A DNA stretch of 64,000 bases from Locusta migratoria (taxonomy: Eukaryota > Arthropoda > Insecta > Orthoptera > Acrididae): positions 656,397,676 to 656,461,675 of the forward strand of contig CM048744.1 of assembly GCA_026315105.1 (NCBI GenBank), given 5' to 3'. This document shows positions 44,520 through 55,564 of this stretch, in pieces (position 1 is the stretch's first letter; the number at the start of each line of letters is the position of its first letter). The notes beneath the pieces are model-generated. The model was given only the letters and a program-made list of their open reading frames with translations. It was not told the origin of the DNA and ran no database searches. The position numbers were made by a program, and so were the translations under genes.

Positions 44520-45761
44520 ATGTCTGTATCCGTCGTGGCATACTCTCCACTATATCATCAAGGGACTGTTGGTCCAGATTGTCCCACTCCTCAACGGTGA
44601 TGGGGCGTGGATCTCTAAGAGTCTTCTCGTCCATAAACAGCCCTTTTCAATGTATTCCAGGAATATTCGATATAGTTAATGTCTGGAAAACCTGCTGGCC
44701 ATTCTAATTTTGAGATATCGTTATCATGAAAGTAAGAATTCACGATATGTGCACGATTAGGTCAAGAATTGTCGTCTACTAAGACGAATCTCTGATCGAA
44801 ACGCTGCCGATACTATTGCACCGCCGGCCGCGGTGGCCGAGGAGACTGAGGCGCTTCAGTCGCGGTCTGCACGGCCACTACGGTCGGGGGATCGAATCCC
44901 CCCTCGGGCATGGATATTTGTGCCGTCTTTAGTATAAGGTAGTTCATAAATAGTTTGTAAGTTTAGGGACTGATGACCCCGTAGTTAAGTCCCATAAGCT
45001 TAACAAACATTTGAACATTTTGAACTATTGCACCTTACGTCTGAGGATGTCATCAGTGCACGGTATAGCCATTTTATTGCCTTTAGCACAACCAGTGTCC
45101 CACATAATGCCAGCCCAAAACTTCGCCCTGCTGCAATCGCTGGACGGCTTGTCGAAGACGTTCAGTCCGACCAGACTGCCTCCAAAATCGTCTACGTTAA
45201 TTGTGTGGTAGGACTGCAGATGCAAGTCGCGTCTGTGAATAACACTTGATACCAGTTATGAGGAGTCCATTCAGTATGTTGTTGGGCCACCTGCACTGCA
45301 CTTCACGGTCTCCAGCTGTCAATGATGGACCTCGACATGGGCCTCGGGAGCGAAGTTACATGTCAAGCAACCTATTATGTAAAAACACAATGTCCTGTGG
45401 CTGCAAGAAAATCCAGCATGCTGACGTTCCTCTCAGGGTTCCTCCGAAATGGAATCCGGAAGTAGCGGTCATCAGTTGCTGTGGCAACTATCGGGCGGCC
45501 AGAGCGAGGAGAGTCATCGACAATTTCTGCATCTCTGTACTTCCCCCAAGTCGGAGAAACTTCGCTTTGGTTGACTCCCACATGTCTGAAAGTTGCCTTC
45601 ATGAGAGTACCTTCTCCCACAAAGAATGCGGATGCGATCAAACATCCGATTTGACCTTCTCGGCGTGGCACAACTACAGTCAAGCAGTGTACTTTCTTCC
45701 TCGAGTTATAAGTAGAAGTGATCGGTCGTCTTACCCACTCTGTCGCATTGGTACTGCTCAT
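44520..45761 (-). pseudogene. Tc1-like transposase relic
   Basis: The N-terminal frame (45375-45761) contains a helix-turn-helix region (HVGVNQSEVSPTWGKYRDAE), RSGRPIVATATDDRYFRIPF and the RRNPERNVSMLD segment. That order is normal for the first 150 residues of Tc1 transposases. Further on, near 45100, FWAGIMWDTG stands where the family has VWGGIMWG. A SINE interrupts the gene at 44823. Past it, minus-strand sequence at 44800-44520 corresponds to the catalytic end but is broken. It cannot produce an active enzyme. Confidence 0.75.
44823..45023 (+). repeat. tRNA-derived SINE, full length, inside Tc1
   Basis: It carries GCCGGCCGCGGTGGCCGAGG, a GGGGGATCGAATCCCCC B box, CGGGCATGGATATTTGTGCC and a tail ending ACATTTGAACATTTTGA. 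A perfect 11-bp duplication, ACTATTGCACC, flanks it (44812-44822 and 45024-45034). Confidence 0.94.
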
Positions 45762-45903
45762 CTGTGGTTATTTACACATTTGTGTGGATTGAGTGGCTTC
45801 TAAGGTCTACTAAGGAACTGTGTTCTCGTTGCAATATATACATTGGACTTCAGTCTTCAGGGGACCTCGGATTCAAGGCGAGGCAACATTTTTATGTGCT
45901 TTT

Positions 45904-46720
45904 ACGTTGACTAGTGGTAAGTCTACAGCTACAAAAAATACCTCACAATAATTAGGTTTCACTTTGAACGCTGTTTTATTTATGTAATCTGTATTAGTGA
46001 CACACAACGTTTTCCGGTAAATTTATGCCTGACAAAATTGTCGCAGCATATTACGAAGTTTTGCAATACTGCTGTTAACTGTCTCTCATCATGACTGCTG
46101 ATAGTGTATGTCTTTGAATTAACCCCCATTTTGTTGTGATAAGACATTCCTTGCTGTATTTCTTACAATTAATACTGAGTATGTGACTAGTGATATTCTT
46201 TAATAGTCTTCTTCATGCGGGTTTCATTACTTAACATCAGTTTGACTGATAGCATGCTGGGCTATAATATTGTATAGTGATGTATTGATATTGTGCAGTT
46301 CTGCATCTTAGTTTTCGCAAATTTGGTATATGTGGGTTCATGACAGTGCATTATTATTTTTTATCTTGTTCTGTCAAAATCGCATTATAATTTTTTATTG
46401 CTTTCTTGATTTTAGCATGATATTTGTCGAGTAAGGAATGCCTGATTTGTATGATGTTCTTGTTCTGGAAAAAATTATTACTGTATGTATGATGTCCTTT
46501 TAGTTTAAAATGGCTGTAAAAATTTCTTTGTGTGAATTCTTTCCTGGAGCATTTTTCTTGGCTATGTCGACAGCTACCTTTCTTGTTTTATGGATGTGTT
46601 GTAGAACAACGATGATATGACATATTCTAGATCTTTAATAACTATTTCTTCTGTTGTAAATGACGCAATGGAATGATTTTAGAAATGAAAAGATGCATTT
46701 AATGGTTTTTGGGCATAACT
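45904..46720. other. AT-rich spacer
   Basis: No feature recognised. Confidence 0.5.
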
Positions 46721-46723
46721 TTT

Positions 46724-47130
46724 GAATGGGATACCACACGTCTGCCTTGACCCATGACGTCATCAAGATGTCGGAAAACCAGTATACGGGATATCTTAAT
46801 ACATCTGTATTGTAGATACAAATAATATGTAGTTATTATAGATAACAAAATGTACCATCGATCACTAGTCTTAGCTCAAAAATTCGGGCCTTCGGCGCTC
46901 GCATACGAAAAACAAAATCTCTCGGTTAACCTATACCTAACCATCAGAGAGAAGCTAGATATCACTTTTTAAACACAAAATATTAATCTGTTTTCTTTGT
47001 AAGCAAACTATCGTCTTTAACGCAACCACCAGAGAATCACTCACACCTTCTACAAATACGCACGCACCTCAAAACTACAGCGCTGCGATGACGTCACGGG
47101 TCAAAGCTGACGGGCGGTATCCCTGTCTAC
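46724..47130. mobile_element. MITE-like element with ~45-bp inverted ends
   Basis: GGGATACCACACGTCTGCCT then TGACCCATGACGTCATC at the left is answered by GATGACGTCACGGGTCAAAG then CTGACGGGCGGTATCCC at the right. No coding frame inside. Superfamily unknown. Confidence 0.7.
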
Positions 47131-47394
47131 AGGTGAGCCGGTTTTTGTTTATACGTGCAGTATTGATCCTTCGTTAAGTTAATGAACTTAATGAAATTTG
47201 AAACATGTCAGCACCCACTTTATTTGCAACTACAATTATTACATACTTCTTGAAGTCTGGCGGTATTTCATATGTCTCATAAATCTCACACAGCAAGACG
47301 AGTAGTTTTATTATGGCGGGATCTTGCAACGACAGCGTTAGTTCTGAGGGAATGTCTACTCCAGAGAGCCTTGTAGCAGTGCTTTGTTAACATC
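47131..47394. other. Unassigned spacer
   Basis: No feature recognised. Confidence 0.5.
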
Positions 47395-48600
47395 TCCTCG
47401 CAGTGTTCTACTAGATCATCTTCATCTACTTTTTTGTCCTACTACAACACGTCTTCGGATTTATTTCCCTTGTACAATCCCACTGTGTATTTCTGCCCTT
47501 TCTTTCTTGCTTCGAACTGATATTTCATCAGAGCCTTTAACATTCATACAGATGTTTTTTTCTTCAAATGTCTCTTCAATTTACTTTAAATATACCTTTC
47601 CCTTAGCTATACATTCCTCTACGGACTTGCATTGTCCTGTAGCCACTCCTGCTTATTCATCTTGCGCTTCCTGTCAGTCGTCAAGTTTTACCCACCTGAA
47701 TTCCCTTTTGCCTCCTCCATTTGCAAATTTTTTATATGTTTCCTCTCATCTTTTAAAGTTAGCCTATTCGTTATTATCCAAGGATTTATTCTAGGCCTAT
47801 TTTCATAGTAGTATTCTCCTTCACGGGATTAACGATTTCGTTTCCCAAAGCTACCCATTCCTCTTCTACGGTATTTCTTCTCTCTTTTTCAGTCAGTTAT
47901 TGTCTATTGCGGCTTCTGTAACTCTCAAGACCCTCATATTCGGTTTATTCAGGTCCAGTCTCCTCATAACCCTATTTTTTTTGCATTCACTTTAGTTTTA
48001 GTCTACACTTCATAACTACTAAGATATGGTCGTAGTCTGTATGTACCCCAGTACGTCTTACAGTTTAAAACATGGTACCGAAATCTTTGTCTTACAATTA
48101 TAAAATCAATCTGAAACTGTCTTGATATCTTCCATGTGTACAACTTCTTTCAAGATTATAAATCCAACTATCAGTAGTAATTAAATTATGTTCTTTTAAA
48201 ATCCACAAGTAAGTGACATTCCCTTTCATTCTTTTCCTCCATTTTCCTTCACGTCGTTTTGGTACTATCGAATTCCAGTCGCTCATCACAATGCAGTTTT
48301 CCCTTAGAAAAAAAATCCTTTCATTATGCATGTTTCGTATCTCATCATAAACTGAGCTAGTTCTCATATGAACTTCTATCGTTGTTGCGGGTGTAGGCTT
48401 CGTTCCTATTTTGGCTACTTTATAATACTGTTCATACAGCTAACGCGTCTTCCTATTTTGTTATTTATTATTAGACTTACTTCTTCATAAAACCCAGCTG
48501 ATTCTGTGTTTATAACCTGACCTGAATTTCAATTAATCCCACTATATATAATTCAACTTATTCATCTCTCTTTAGAAATTTTCTACTCTTTTAATGTCTA
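47395..48600 (-). pseudogene. RTE LINE endonuclease and RT start, broken
   Basis: The minus strand follows, in order, the AP-endonuclease and linker region of the RTE LINE type seen at 7.6 kb. Landmarks on the plus strand are AAAGCTACCCATTCCTCTTC then TACGGTATTTCTTCTC, GGTCCAGTCTCCTCATAACC, TATGGTCGTAGTCTG, AAATCTTTGTCTTACAATTA then TAAAATCAATCTGA, ATTAAATTATGTTCTTT and TCGAATTCCAGTCGCTCATC. I recognise these from abundant insect copies of this LINE. Frames are broken throughout, so no enzyme. The identification rests on remembered family sequence and needs an alignment. Confidence 0.7.
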
Positions 48601-49074
48601 CGTTTTAATGTCGGTTGGCCGTTGTGCGGCTGTTCAACAACGTGGAAATGTGTCCTAACTTGGTCGTTGCCCTCACCTGACGTAGTATATAGTGCGCCGG
48701 GAACGAGGCTAACATCTATCCCAGCAGAAATTCAGAAAAGATCGCAGCATTTAACATGGCTAACAATACATGTGACCCAGTCTCCTACCGATGTGGGGGT
48801 GGGGAGTGGGGGCTGGGGATGGGGAGGTCATTGGGAATTTGGGAAGACAGAGGCGAAGGGGAAGGGAAACGATTCATTATCGTAGTTATTTGGTCATCAT
48901 TTAACATTCACTATGCCAACGATTAACAATTCGCACCCCGTTTCGACACTGGATATTTTGAGTCAATTGAAGGAGAAGAATATGAAAATTCTATCTCACT
49001 TTCTTGGCTTACTCATACTTCCCGGGTATTTTGTCACTTAGAAATAAATGGAAAGTTACTTTATGCAAACTTTC
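48601..49074. other. Unassigned, with G-rich tract
   Basis: No gene. A G-rich stretch at 48794-48827 has five runs of four or five G with short loops, a good G-quadruplex candidate on the plus strand. Confidence 0.6.
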
Positions 49075-49696
49075 TACAGTGAAACTTTCCTTAACGTACA
49101 CTTCCCAATAGCGGACTCCTCTCAATAGCGGACATTTTTAAATTCCTCTGCAAAACAACATTAGCCCTTATGCTAAAATTATTCCGAATAGCGGACATTC
49201 TCAATAACGGACACGGACACTGTAATATGTCCCCCAACGACAATTAAAATTTCCAAATAACGGACAGCGTGAAAGCATCACTGCACTCGTTCTTATCGAT
49301 TCGAGCGTATGTTGGCTGAAGTTTTAGCGTGTTTCTTGTGCGTATTGCGTGGTTTCTTGGGATTGCAATGTATTGGAACTTCTTGGAGGTACAGTACGTA
49401 CAGTTTTACTCCGTGCAGCGCAGACGTAGGCCTGTCGAAACCGACAATGAGAGTGCGGCGCCAAACACTTTCTGCCTTTTGTCGGACGAAGCCAGGTGTT
49501 TAACTGTAAACGCACTGTTGTGTTGCCGCGTGCACTTGTATAGGGGTGTGGCGATAGATGTATCGAATGTTTTCATTCGATGGCTGCCATAGCCTGGTTT
49601 CAAAAGTTAAAAGCTTTGTCTAATTCGTCTTCACTGTTGTCGATCGTCTGTGTGTTTTCTATGTGAAGTTTCCTGTTCGCGCTACATGCTTTAAAA

Positions 49697-50420
49697 TGTC
49701 CAGAGAAACAAGTGACAAAAAGCGAAAACAAAAATCATTCCAGTGTCGGTTAAAAAGATATAAAATACAAAAAAATCGCTGACTAAAGTAATGTGATCTC
49801 GCTGTAACGAAAGCTTCGCGCTTTGCAGAAAATTGATGCTGGTGAGTTACTCGCCAAAGTTGCTGCGGATTTGAACGTCGGTATGAGTGCGATTACTGAT
49901 TGGAAAAGAAACCGATCAGAAATTTAAACATTTTGTTCCATTCAAGCGTCAGACACAGCAATGAAATCTCGAAAAACAATGAGGTTTACATCTTCAGTTA
50001 GAAGAGGCTTTATTTTTGTGTCGTGAACAAATAAGAGCCAAAGGCGTGCCAGTTTGAGGTCCTCTACTTCGTCAAAAAGCAGTGACTTTTATGAGATAGC
50101 CGGCCGCGGTGGCCGAGGTGACTGAGAGGCGCTCCAGTCACGGTCAGAACGGCCACTACGGACGGGGGTTCGAATCCCCCCTTGGGCATGGATATTTGTA
50201 CCGTTCTAGTTCGTAAGTAGTTCATAAGTAGTTTGTAAGTTTAGGGACTAATGACCCCGTAGTTAAGTCCCATAAGCTTAACAAACATTTGAACGTTTTT
50301 TATGAGCTGATTGCAGCAAAGGAGCAAGAATTCCCTTGAAATGATGGTTAGCTGGATCGTTTCAAGAAGCGGCATGGCATTCGCGCGTTTTACGATCGTA
50401 CTTCGGGGTACTGACGCAAT
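49697..50420 (+). pseudogene. Tigger/jerky-like transposase N-terminal relic
   Basis: The translation starts MSRETSDKKRKQKSFQ and continues, with stops, to KIDAGELLAKVAADLNVG then MSAITDWKRNRSEI. This is a CENP-B/pogo type helix-turn-helix. SIQASDTAMKSRKTMR follows, and after the SINE DRFKKRHGIRAL, the second DNA-binding block. The DDE catalytic domain is missing, so only the DNA-binding half remains. Stops and frame changes occur as well. Confidence 0.8.
50096..50297 (+). repeat. tRNA-derived SINE, full length, inside Tigger
   Basis: It has GCCGGCCGCGGTGGCCGAGG, a GGGGTTCGAATCCCCCC B box, and the AGGGACTAATGACCCCGTAG tail. A perfect 9-bp duplication, TTTTATGAG, flanks it (50087-50095 and 50298-50306). 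Confidence 0.94.
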
Positions 50421-50572
50421 TCGGTGTGTATCACGCGTGAACCAGCCGTCGTTCCTATCATTTCGGATAAACGGTAGTTTACTGTTATGTGTTTTCTTAA
50501 CAGCGGACACTTCTTATAAGCGGACAATTTTATTTTGCCCATTGGTGTCCGCTATTCAGAAGTTTTACTGTA

Positions 50573-50940
50573 GTCGATAAATGTGGAGAAGAGGCGGGCG
50601 GCTGCCCAACGTATGTGGTTGGGCTTGTTGGGCGGGCCCTGGCTGGGCCGCTCGCTCTTCCGCCCGCCTCCGCTGCGCCGCGCCGCGCCGTCCGTCAGGT
50701 GGCGGCCTCGCCGTGAGTTATGTGCGCGCGCGGCTGCGGCCGCCATCTATCAGACGCGGCCCGCACGTCACTCTGCGGCGGGCCCTGCTGCGCGCTGCAC
50801 GGCGCACGCCTCCTCTCCCTGATTGGTCTCCCATCTCCCCGCTTCACATGCCCCGTACTTCACATGCCTCACTCACAGCTCTGCTCACCCACTCTGCTGC
50901 GCGGCGGCTTCCGTCTCTGTACCCGTAGGTACTATTGATC
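50573..50940. other. GC- and CpG-rich island
   Basis: Very rich in C, G and CpG compared with the AT-rich surroundings, with start at the right end of Tigger and end near the nested LINEs. Several frames stay open on both strands only because the composition lacks stops. It could be a promoter-type island or the 5' part of a LINE. I see no splice or start signal that decides. Confidence 0.5.
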
Positions 50941-50980
50941 CCACACGCATTAAACTGTCGACTGGTGATGAGCACCTTTC

Positions 50981-51754
50981 ACCAATCGCCCGTCCTATGT
51001 CACTGTCTGCAATTCCAACTCCCGTTTGTTTTACCCCTCTGCCGGGGTGCCCCAAGGATCTGTCCTCTCCCCTCTCCTGTACTTTATATACTCCGCCGAC
51101 ATGCCCCAACCTCAGCCTCCCGTCCATCTCCTCCAGTATGCTGATGACACCGCCTTCCCAGCCCTCGCCCCCTCCCTTGCCCGATCCCAAGTTTTGCTCC
51201 AATCTTACCTCACCGCGTTCGCTGCATGGTGCAACCGGTGGCTCCTCTCTGTCAACCCTGAAAAATCCCAGGCGATCATTATAGGTCGTACCACCCACTC
51301 CTTCCGCATCCCCGATCTCTACATCACCCTCCACGGCCGTCCCATTCGCCACACTCCCGCCATTAAGTATCTGGGCCTCACCCTCGACAGACACCTTTCC
51401 TGGACCCCCCACCTGAAATCCATTCACGAAAAAGCCATGTCCCGCCTCAACCTCCTCAAACTGCTCACTGGCCGGACGTGGGGATTGCGCCCTTCCACCG
51501 TCCTCCACACATATAAATCCGTCATGCGCCCCATCCTCTGTTCCTTCCACCCTGCCTGGGTATCCGCTCCTCCCACCTTTTATCACACCCTCCAAGTCCT
51601 AGAACGCCACGCCCTCCGCCTCGCCTACCGTATCCGCCTTCCTTCCCCCACGCGGATCCTCTACGACCTCATCCCCTTCCCTCACCTCCTTCAACACCTT
51701 GAACACCTCCGCCTCCTGTATATCACCCGAAAACTCGATCCCGCAACCCGCTAG
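50981..51754 (+). pseudogene. Jockey-like reverse transcriptase, C-terminal half (copy A)
   Basis: The frame is open from the truncation point to a stop at 51752. It reads RLFYPSAGVPQGSVLSPLLY, LLQYADDTAFPA with the two catalytic Asp, WCNRWLLSVNPEKSQAIIIG, IKYLGLTLDRHLSWTPHLK, and LERHALRLAYRIRLPSPTR. The RT palm, thumb and following region are well kept, but fingers, endonuclease and ORF1 are gone. Third codon positions are strongly biased to C, unlike the rest of the window. Copy B continues in frame far past the point where this one stops, so the stop here is probably a mutation. Confidence 0.9.
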
Positions 51755-52535
51755 TTTACCCCATCCTCACCGCCCCTGGGCCTCTGCCACGCCTCCACCA
51801 CTGTATTCCTCCCTCTCTCCACCTGCACACTTTACATATCCTCTCCCAAGGCAACTTCCGCACCTTTCCCCTACCGGATGACGCCCTTCGTCCCGAAATA
51901 TACCCCTCCTATCAGCTTTGACCCCTTCCCCGTAGACTTAGCGGCCCCCTCTCCCCGTCCCCTCCTTCTCCCCCTCCCCGCTTGGCTTCCCCCCCTCCCC
52001 CCCACCTGGAGTCTCAATCGCACCTATCTTTCCTCCTCCCTACCTTCTCTCCCCCCTCTCTCTCTTTTCAACCTTCCCCCGCGCTTCCTCGCCTCCCCCT
52101 CTCCTTGCCCTGAGGGGGCTGAAGTAACGCATTTTAACACCGGTGTCTCCTAGTGTCAAGTGCATCGTCGTCTCAGTGTGTATATCTCCAGTGCGTCGCA
52201 ACACGTCTCCTCTTCACCTGTATCGTCGTGTAACTTCTCCGTGTGTCCAGTGTTGTTCCTCAATGTGATGGCACAGACTGCTTTTAACTGTTTATGTGTC
52301 AATCTCTCATGTTCATGTGTTTTAAGCCTGCCTTTTTTGTCTCCAATGTCCAGTTTATAAGTCTTCAATGTTTCTCTGCGTGCTATGTATTTCGTCCTTT
52401 GTTATTATCTTCGTAACATTGTTCATTTTATCTCTCATTGTCATGTACGTGTACTCTCGGCTGAAGAGCAGCGCCTAATGCTGCTGCCAGCCTGCCGGCT
52501 CCTGTCGGCATAAAATAACAATAAAGGAAAAAAAA
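50981..52535 (+). mobile_element. Jockey-like LINE copy A, 5'-truncated, nested
   Basis: A perfect 13-bp duplication, ATGAGCACCTTTC, flanks it (50968-50980 and 52536-52548). The 3' end has GCTGAAGAGCAGCGCCTAAT then GCTGCTGCCAGCC and AACAATAAAGG with a short A-run. The sequence after the right duplication continues as another copy of the same LINE family (copy B). Confidence 0.85.
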
Positions 52536-52548
52536 ATGAGCACCTTTC

Positions 52549-54033
52549 CACCCTAGCCCGTTCCAACCGCCTGATCCAAGAACACCTTGACCTCTTTGCC
52601 GCTTGGTGCATTCAGTGGCTCCTGTCTATAAATCCTACCAAAATCCAAGCGATCATTGTAGGTCGTACTACCCCTTCCTTCCGTCCCCGAGATTTCTATA
52701 ACCGTTCCATCCGCCTCACCCCTACCCTAAAGTATCTGGGCCTCATTATTGATCGCACCCTCTTCTGGACTCCCCATCTACGCACTATCCAAGAAAGAGC
52801 CCACTCCCGCCTCTACTTCCTTGTTGGCCGAACGTGAGCCTCAACCCTTCTACCGTCCTCTATACCTACAAATCCCTCATCCGTCCTATCCTATGTGTCG
52901 TCCATCTCCGTTCCCCCATCCTTCTACATATCTCTGGAGATACTGGAGCGCCATGCCCTTCGCCTCGCCTTCCGTGTCCCCCTTTATCCCCCCTCTACCA
53001 CCCGGATCCTCTATGATCTCATTCCTTTCCCCCAACTCGTTCTTTTTATTGAACAACTCCGCCTACGTTACATATCCCGCAAATCAGATCCGCCTAATCC
53101 TCTAATCCATCCCCTCTTCTCTACACCTGGTCCGTTGCCGCGCCTCCACCACTGTATTCCCCCTGCTCTCCACTTTTCCACACTACAAATCCTTTCCCGT
53201 AGCAACTTCCGTACCCTCCCCCTCTCGGATCATGCCCTCGGACCTGACATCTACCCTTCATACCAGCTGTCATCCCCGTTTTTCCCTGTCTCCCTTCTCT
53301 CCCTGAGGGACCCGAGTATCCCTTCTTCCCATCCCTTCTCCCCCTCCTCATTCCACCCAGCTGTCCCTCCGGATCCTCCTCTTACCGCCCTCCCCTTTCC
53401 TTCTTCCCCATGGCTTCCTGGAACATCATTCCCCCCCGTCCCTTCCCCACCAGCCCTGTGGCTCCTCCCCACCGTCTCCCTCTCCTCTCATCCCCTTTTC
53501 CCCCCACACAACATCTTCAATGCTGTAAGTGCTCCGCCACCTGTGGAACCATCTTTGTGCTTCCATTTGAGTGATTCGACAAGTGTGGTGGCTTTTAGTT
53601 ACATTGTTTTATTTTACAACAATGAACGACCAACCCGCAGCCGACACCATCGGTTTTAACTTGTGTGTTTATCCGTGTGTGTGAGATGCATTTTCGTTTT
53701 AATTCCACAATAGTGGACGGTCTAATCATAGTCGCCGTCCTGCGCTCATTTTAATTTGTGCGTGTGCCACTGTCCTTCGAGTAGCTGTTTTTATTTCACC
53801 ACTATCACTGTTCCAAATCTTTTATGACGCCACCGTTTCGCTCCATTTTATATACTTCGTTTTATCTTCATTTTTCATCTCCATTTTATGTCTGTGTTAT
53901 CTCCAAAATTTTATCTTCTTTACGTTCGTATGTTTCTACTGTGTCAAATTCTATTTCTGTAGGCTGAAGAGCGCCTGTAAGCGCTGCCAGCCCACCCCTT
54001 TTTAGGGGAATTGAAATTACAATAATGAAAATA
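52549..54033 (+). pseudogene. Jockey-like LINE copy B, interrupted by copy A
   Basis: It begins STLARSNRLIQEHLDLFAAW, then WLLSINPTKIQAIIVG, LKYLGLIIDRTLFWTPHLR and, after a frame change, LEILERHALRLAFRVPLYPP. From 52895 a 254-codon frame continues into a Pro/Ser-rich tail. The 3' end GCTGAAGAGCGCCTGTAAGC then GCTGCCAGCC is the same as in copy A, followed by AATTACAATAATGAAAATAA. It is the target into which copy A inserted. It is older, with more breaks. Confidence 0.82.
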
Positions 54034-54345
54034 ACTGAGCTCCTTGATTACTCCATTTCCTAGACCCCTCACCTTAAAACCGTTTGCCAGAAGGCCCTCT
54101 CCCGCCTGAACATGCTGGAGCTCCTCTCTGGCCAGACTTAGGGTCTCCACTCTTCCACCATTCTCTACACCTAACGCTCCTTCATACCCCATTCCACCCC
54201 GCTCCCCCCCCATACCCCCATATTAGGAATCCCTCGAAATCATTGAACGCGTCGCTCTCTCCGACGCCCTCCCTCACCTACTACTCTTCCTAGAGCACCT
54301 CTGCATCCTTTTACGCCTCCTGGAAAACAGACTTCCACAATCCTG
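54034..54345 (+). pseudogene. Jockey-like LINE copy C, fragment
   Basis: Directly after the tail of copy B it reads WTPHLKT with QKALSRLNMLELLSGQT, the segment that in copy A is WTPHLKSIHEKAMSRLNLLK. This suggests copy B inserted into a third copy, although I could not find a matching duplication at the left end of B. Confidence 0.7.
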
Positions 54346-54377
54346 ATAGTAAAGTGTAAATTTTCACGGCCGGAAAC

Positions 54378-54665
54378 GTCATGTCCATTAAAATTATCCG
54401 GGCTGTTATGCCGTGGTCGGTTGAATTTCCTTTCAAAACCCAACGTTTCGTCCCCCTCTGCGGAGGACATCTTCACGGGAGTCAATAGGATTGCAGGTCC
54501 AACACATACGCAGTAGCCAGACAGTGTGTGTGTTGGACCTGGAATCCTATAGACCCCCGTGAAGATGTCTTCCGCAGAGGGGGGCGAAACGTTGGGTCTT
54601 GAAAAGAAATTTAACCGACCATGGTATAACAGCCCAGATAATTTTAATGGACTTTCCACAATCAT
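54378..54665. mobile_element. Inverted-repeat element, Penelope-terminus type
   Basis: GTCCATTAAAATTATCCGGG, CCGTGGTCGGTTGAATTTCC and CAACGTTTCGTCCCCCTCTG on the left are inverted at 54550-54660. Each arm reads, on one strand, GTGAAGATGTC, a stem, GAAACGTTGGG. The order matches hammerhead parts, but the first core base is G instead of C, so I expect no activity. Confidence 0.8.
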
Positions 54666-54676
54666 GTGGTATATAG

Positions 54677-54760
54677 AATGAAACTTTCACTCTGCAGCGG
54701 AGTGTGCGCTGATATGAAACTTCCTGGCAGATTAAAATTGTGTGCCGGAACCGGGACCTA
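54677..54760. repeat. Fragment of the 386-bp tRNA-related element
   Basis: AATGAAACTTTCACTCTGCA then GCGGAGTGTGCGCTGATATG and TGTGCCGGAACCGGGACC match 43055-43135. It stops abruptly. Confidence 0.88.
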
Positions 54761-54765
54761 TCTTA

Positions 54766-55486
54766 ACTTATTTTATACTGGATAGTTTTGTGTCAGCACA
54801 GACTATTTGCCTTCCGTTCTGTAGGTATGATTCCAATAGGTGAAGACTGCCCTACCTAATGCCACAGAAGTTCATTTTTTCTAGGAGTGCTGTGTGTTCT
54901 ACACAGTCAAAAGCTTGTGCTTGGATCACGAAAAGTGTTTTGAGCATAGCCTTTATTCTCAAACCCTGTGTACTTGTCTACTGAGTGTGTGGCATCAACA
55001 TTAGACGTTTTTTCGGAAAACGTATTGTGATGTACTAATTATTCTTAGATTTTCAAAATATTTAATTGTTGGTGAATAACATATTCAAATACTTGAGAAA
55101 AGGTTGGGACAATGAATATTGACCTATAACTGGAGGGTGAGTTTTCATCTCCCTTTTTATGTACTGGAACTATTCTAGATATTTGAAGCTCATCAGGCAA
55201 ATGTCCCTCTGATATGCATTTGTTAAGGCAAAATGTTAAGGGGTACAAAATGTACTTGATTGTTTTCTTTAGCTTGGTGCAAGAAATGTCATATATATCC
55301 ACACTGTCTCAACATTTCATGTTTCACCGTTTTTAGTAGAAAACTAGTTGAAACATCTGAGAAGGAATAATTATTTGCATTTGTCGAAGCTTTACATACA
55401 TTTTCTGAATGCAGCTCTGATGAGCTGATATCAGGTTTGGTTATACCATTGCCTATACCTTCAACTGATTTAATAAAAAAAAGCAT
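54766..55486 (-). pseudogene. Non-LTR reverse transcriptase relic (jockey/CR1-like)
   Basis: The minus strand shows YSFSDVSTSFLLKTVK, DIYDISCTKLKKTIKYI, then FNKCISEGHLPDELQISRIV-like text (LNKCISEGHLPDELQISRI), VPVHKKGDENSPSSYRSI and FSQVFEYVI. After a break come SQYVFRKN, GFENKGYAQ and LLWH. These are the finger and early palm blocks of a non-LTR RT. The active-site half is missing. Frames are broken at several sites. It is a different LINE from those at 51-54 kb and 59-61 kb. Confidence 0.8.
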
Positions 55487-55564
55487 TAAATATTTGTGGA
55501 CTGATTTCAGTTTTCTTGGTTCTTATAGTTTTATACTGCATCATTCGATTCCTGATGACGGGTC

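Larger units (their letters stand above)
44308..45903 (-). mobile_element. Tc1-like DNA transposon with a SINE inside
   Basis: The left end GCACACCAAACAAGTGTTGC then ATCACCGCGGTTCTAAGGG and the right end, reversed, AGCACATAAAAATGTTGCCT then CGCCTTGAATCCGAGG are similar inverted termini. They match a Tc1 family I know from grasshoppers (TTGCATCACCCCGGTTC end). The ends are estimates. Confidence 0.75.
49077..50570 (+). mobile_element. Tigger/pogo-type DNA transposon, internally deleted
   Basis: The ends CAGTGAAACTTTCC and GAAGTTTTACTG are inverted and sit between TA dinucleotides (49075-49076, 50571-50572), as pogo elements do. Subterminal copies of AGCGGACA recur near both ends (for example 49110, 49190, 50495, 50530) and could be transposase binding sites. 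A SINE lies at 50096-50297. Confidence 0.85.

Noticed and set aside
50885..51595. 236-codon minus-strand frame
   Set aside because: Antisense shadow of the C-rich reverse transcriptase; C at third positions removes stops on the other strand.
54440..54600. Active hammerhead in the 54.4-kb palindrome
   Set aside because: The first core base is G where C is required for the C-G pair, in both arms.
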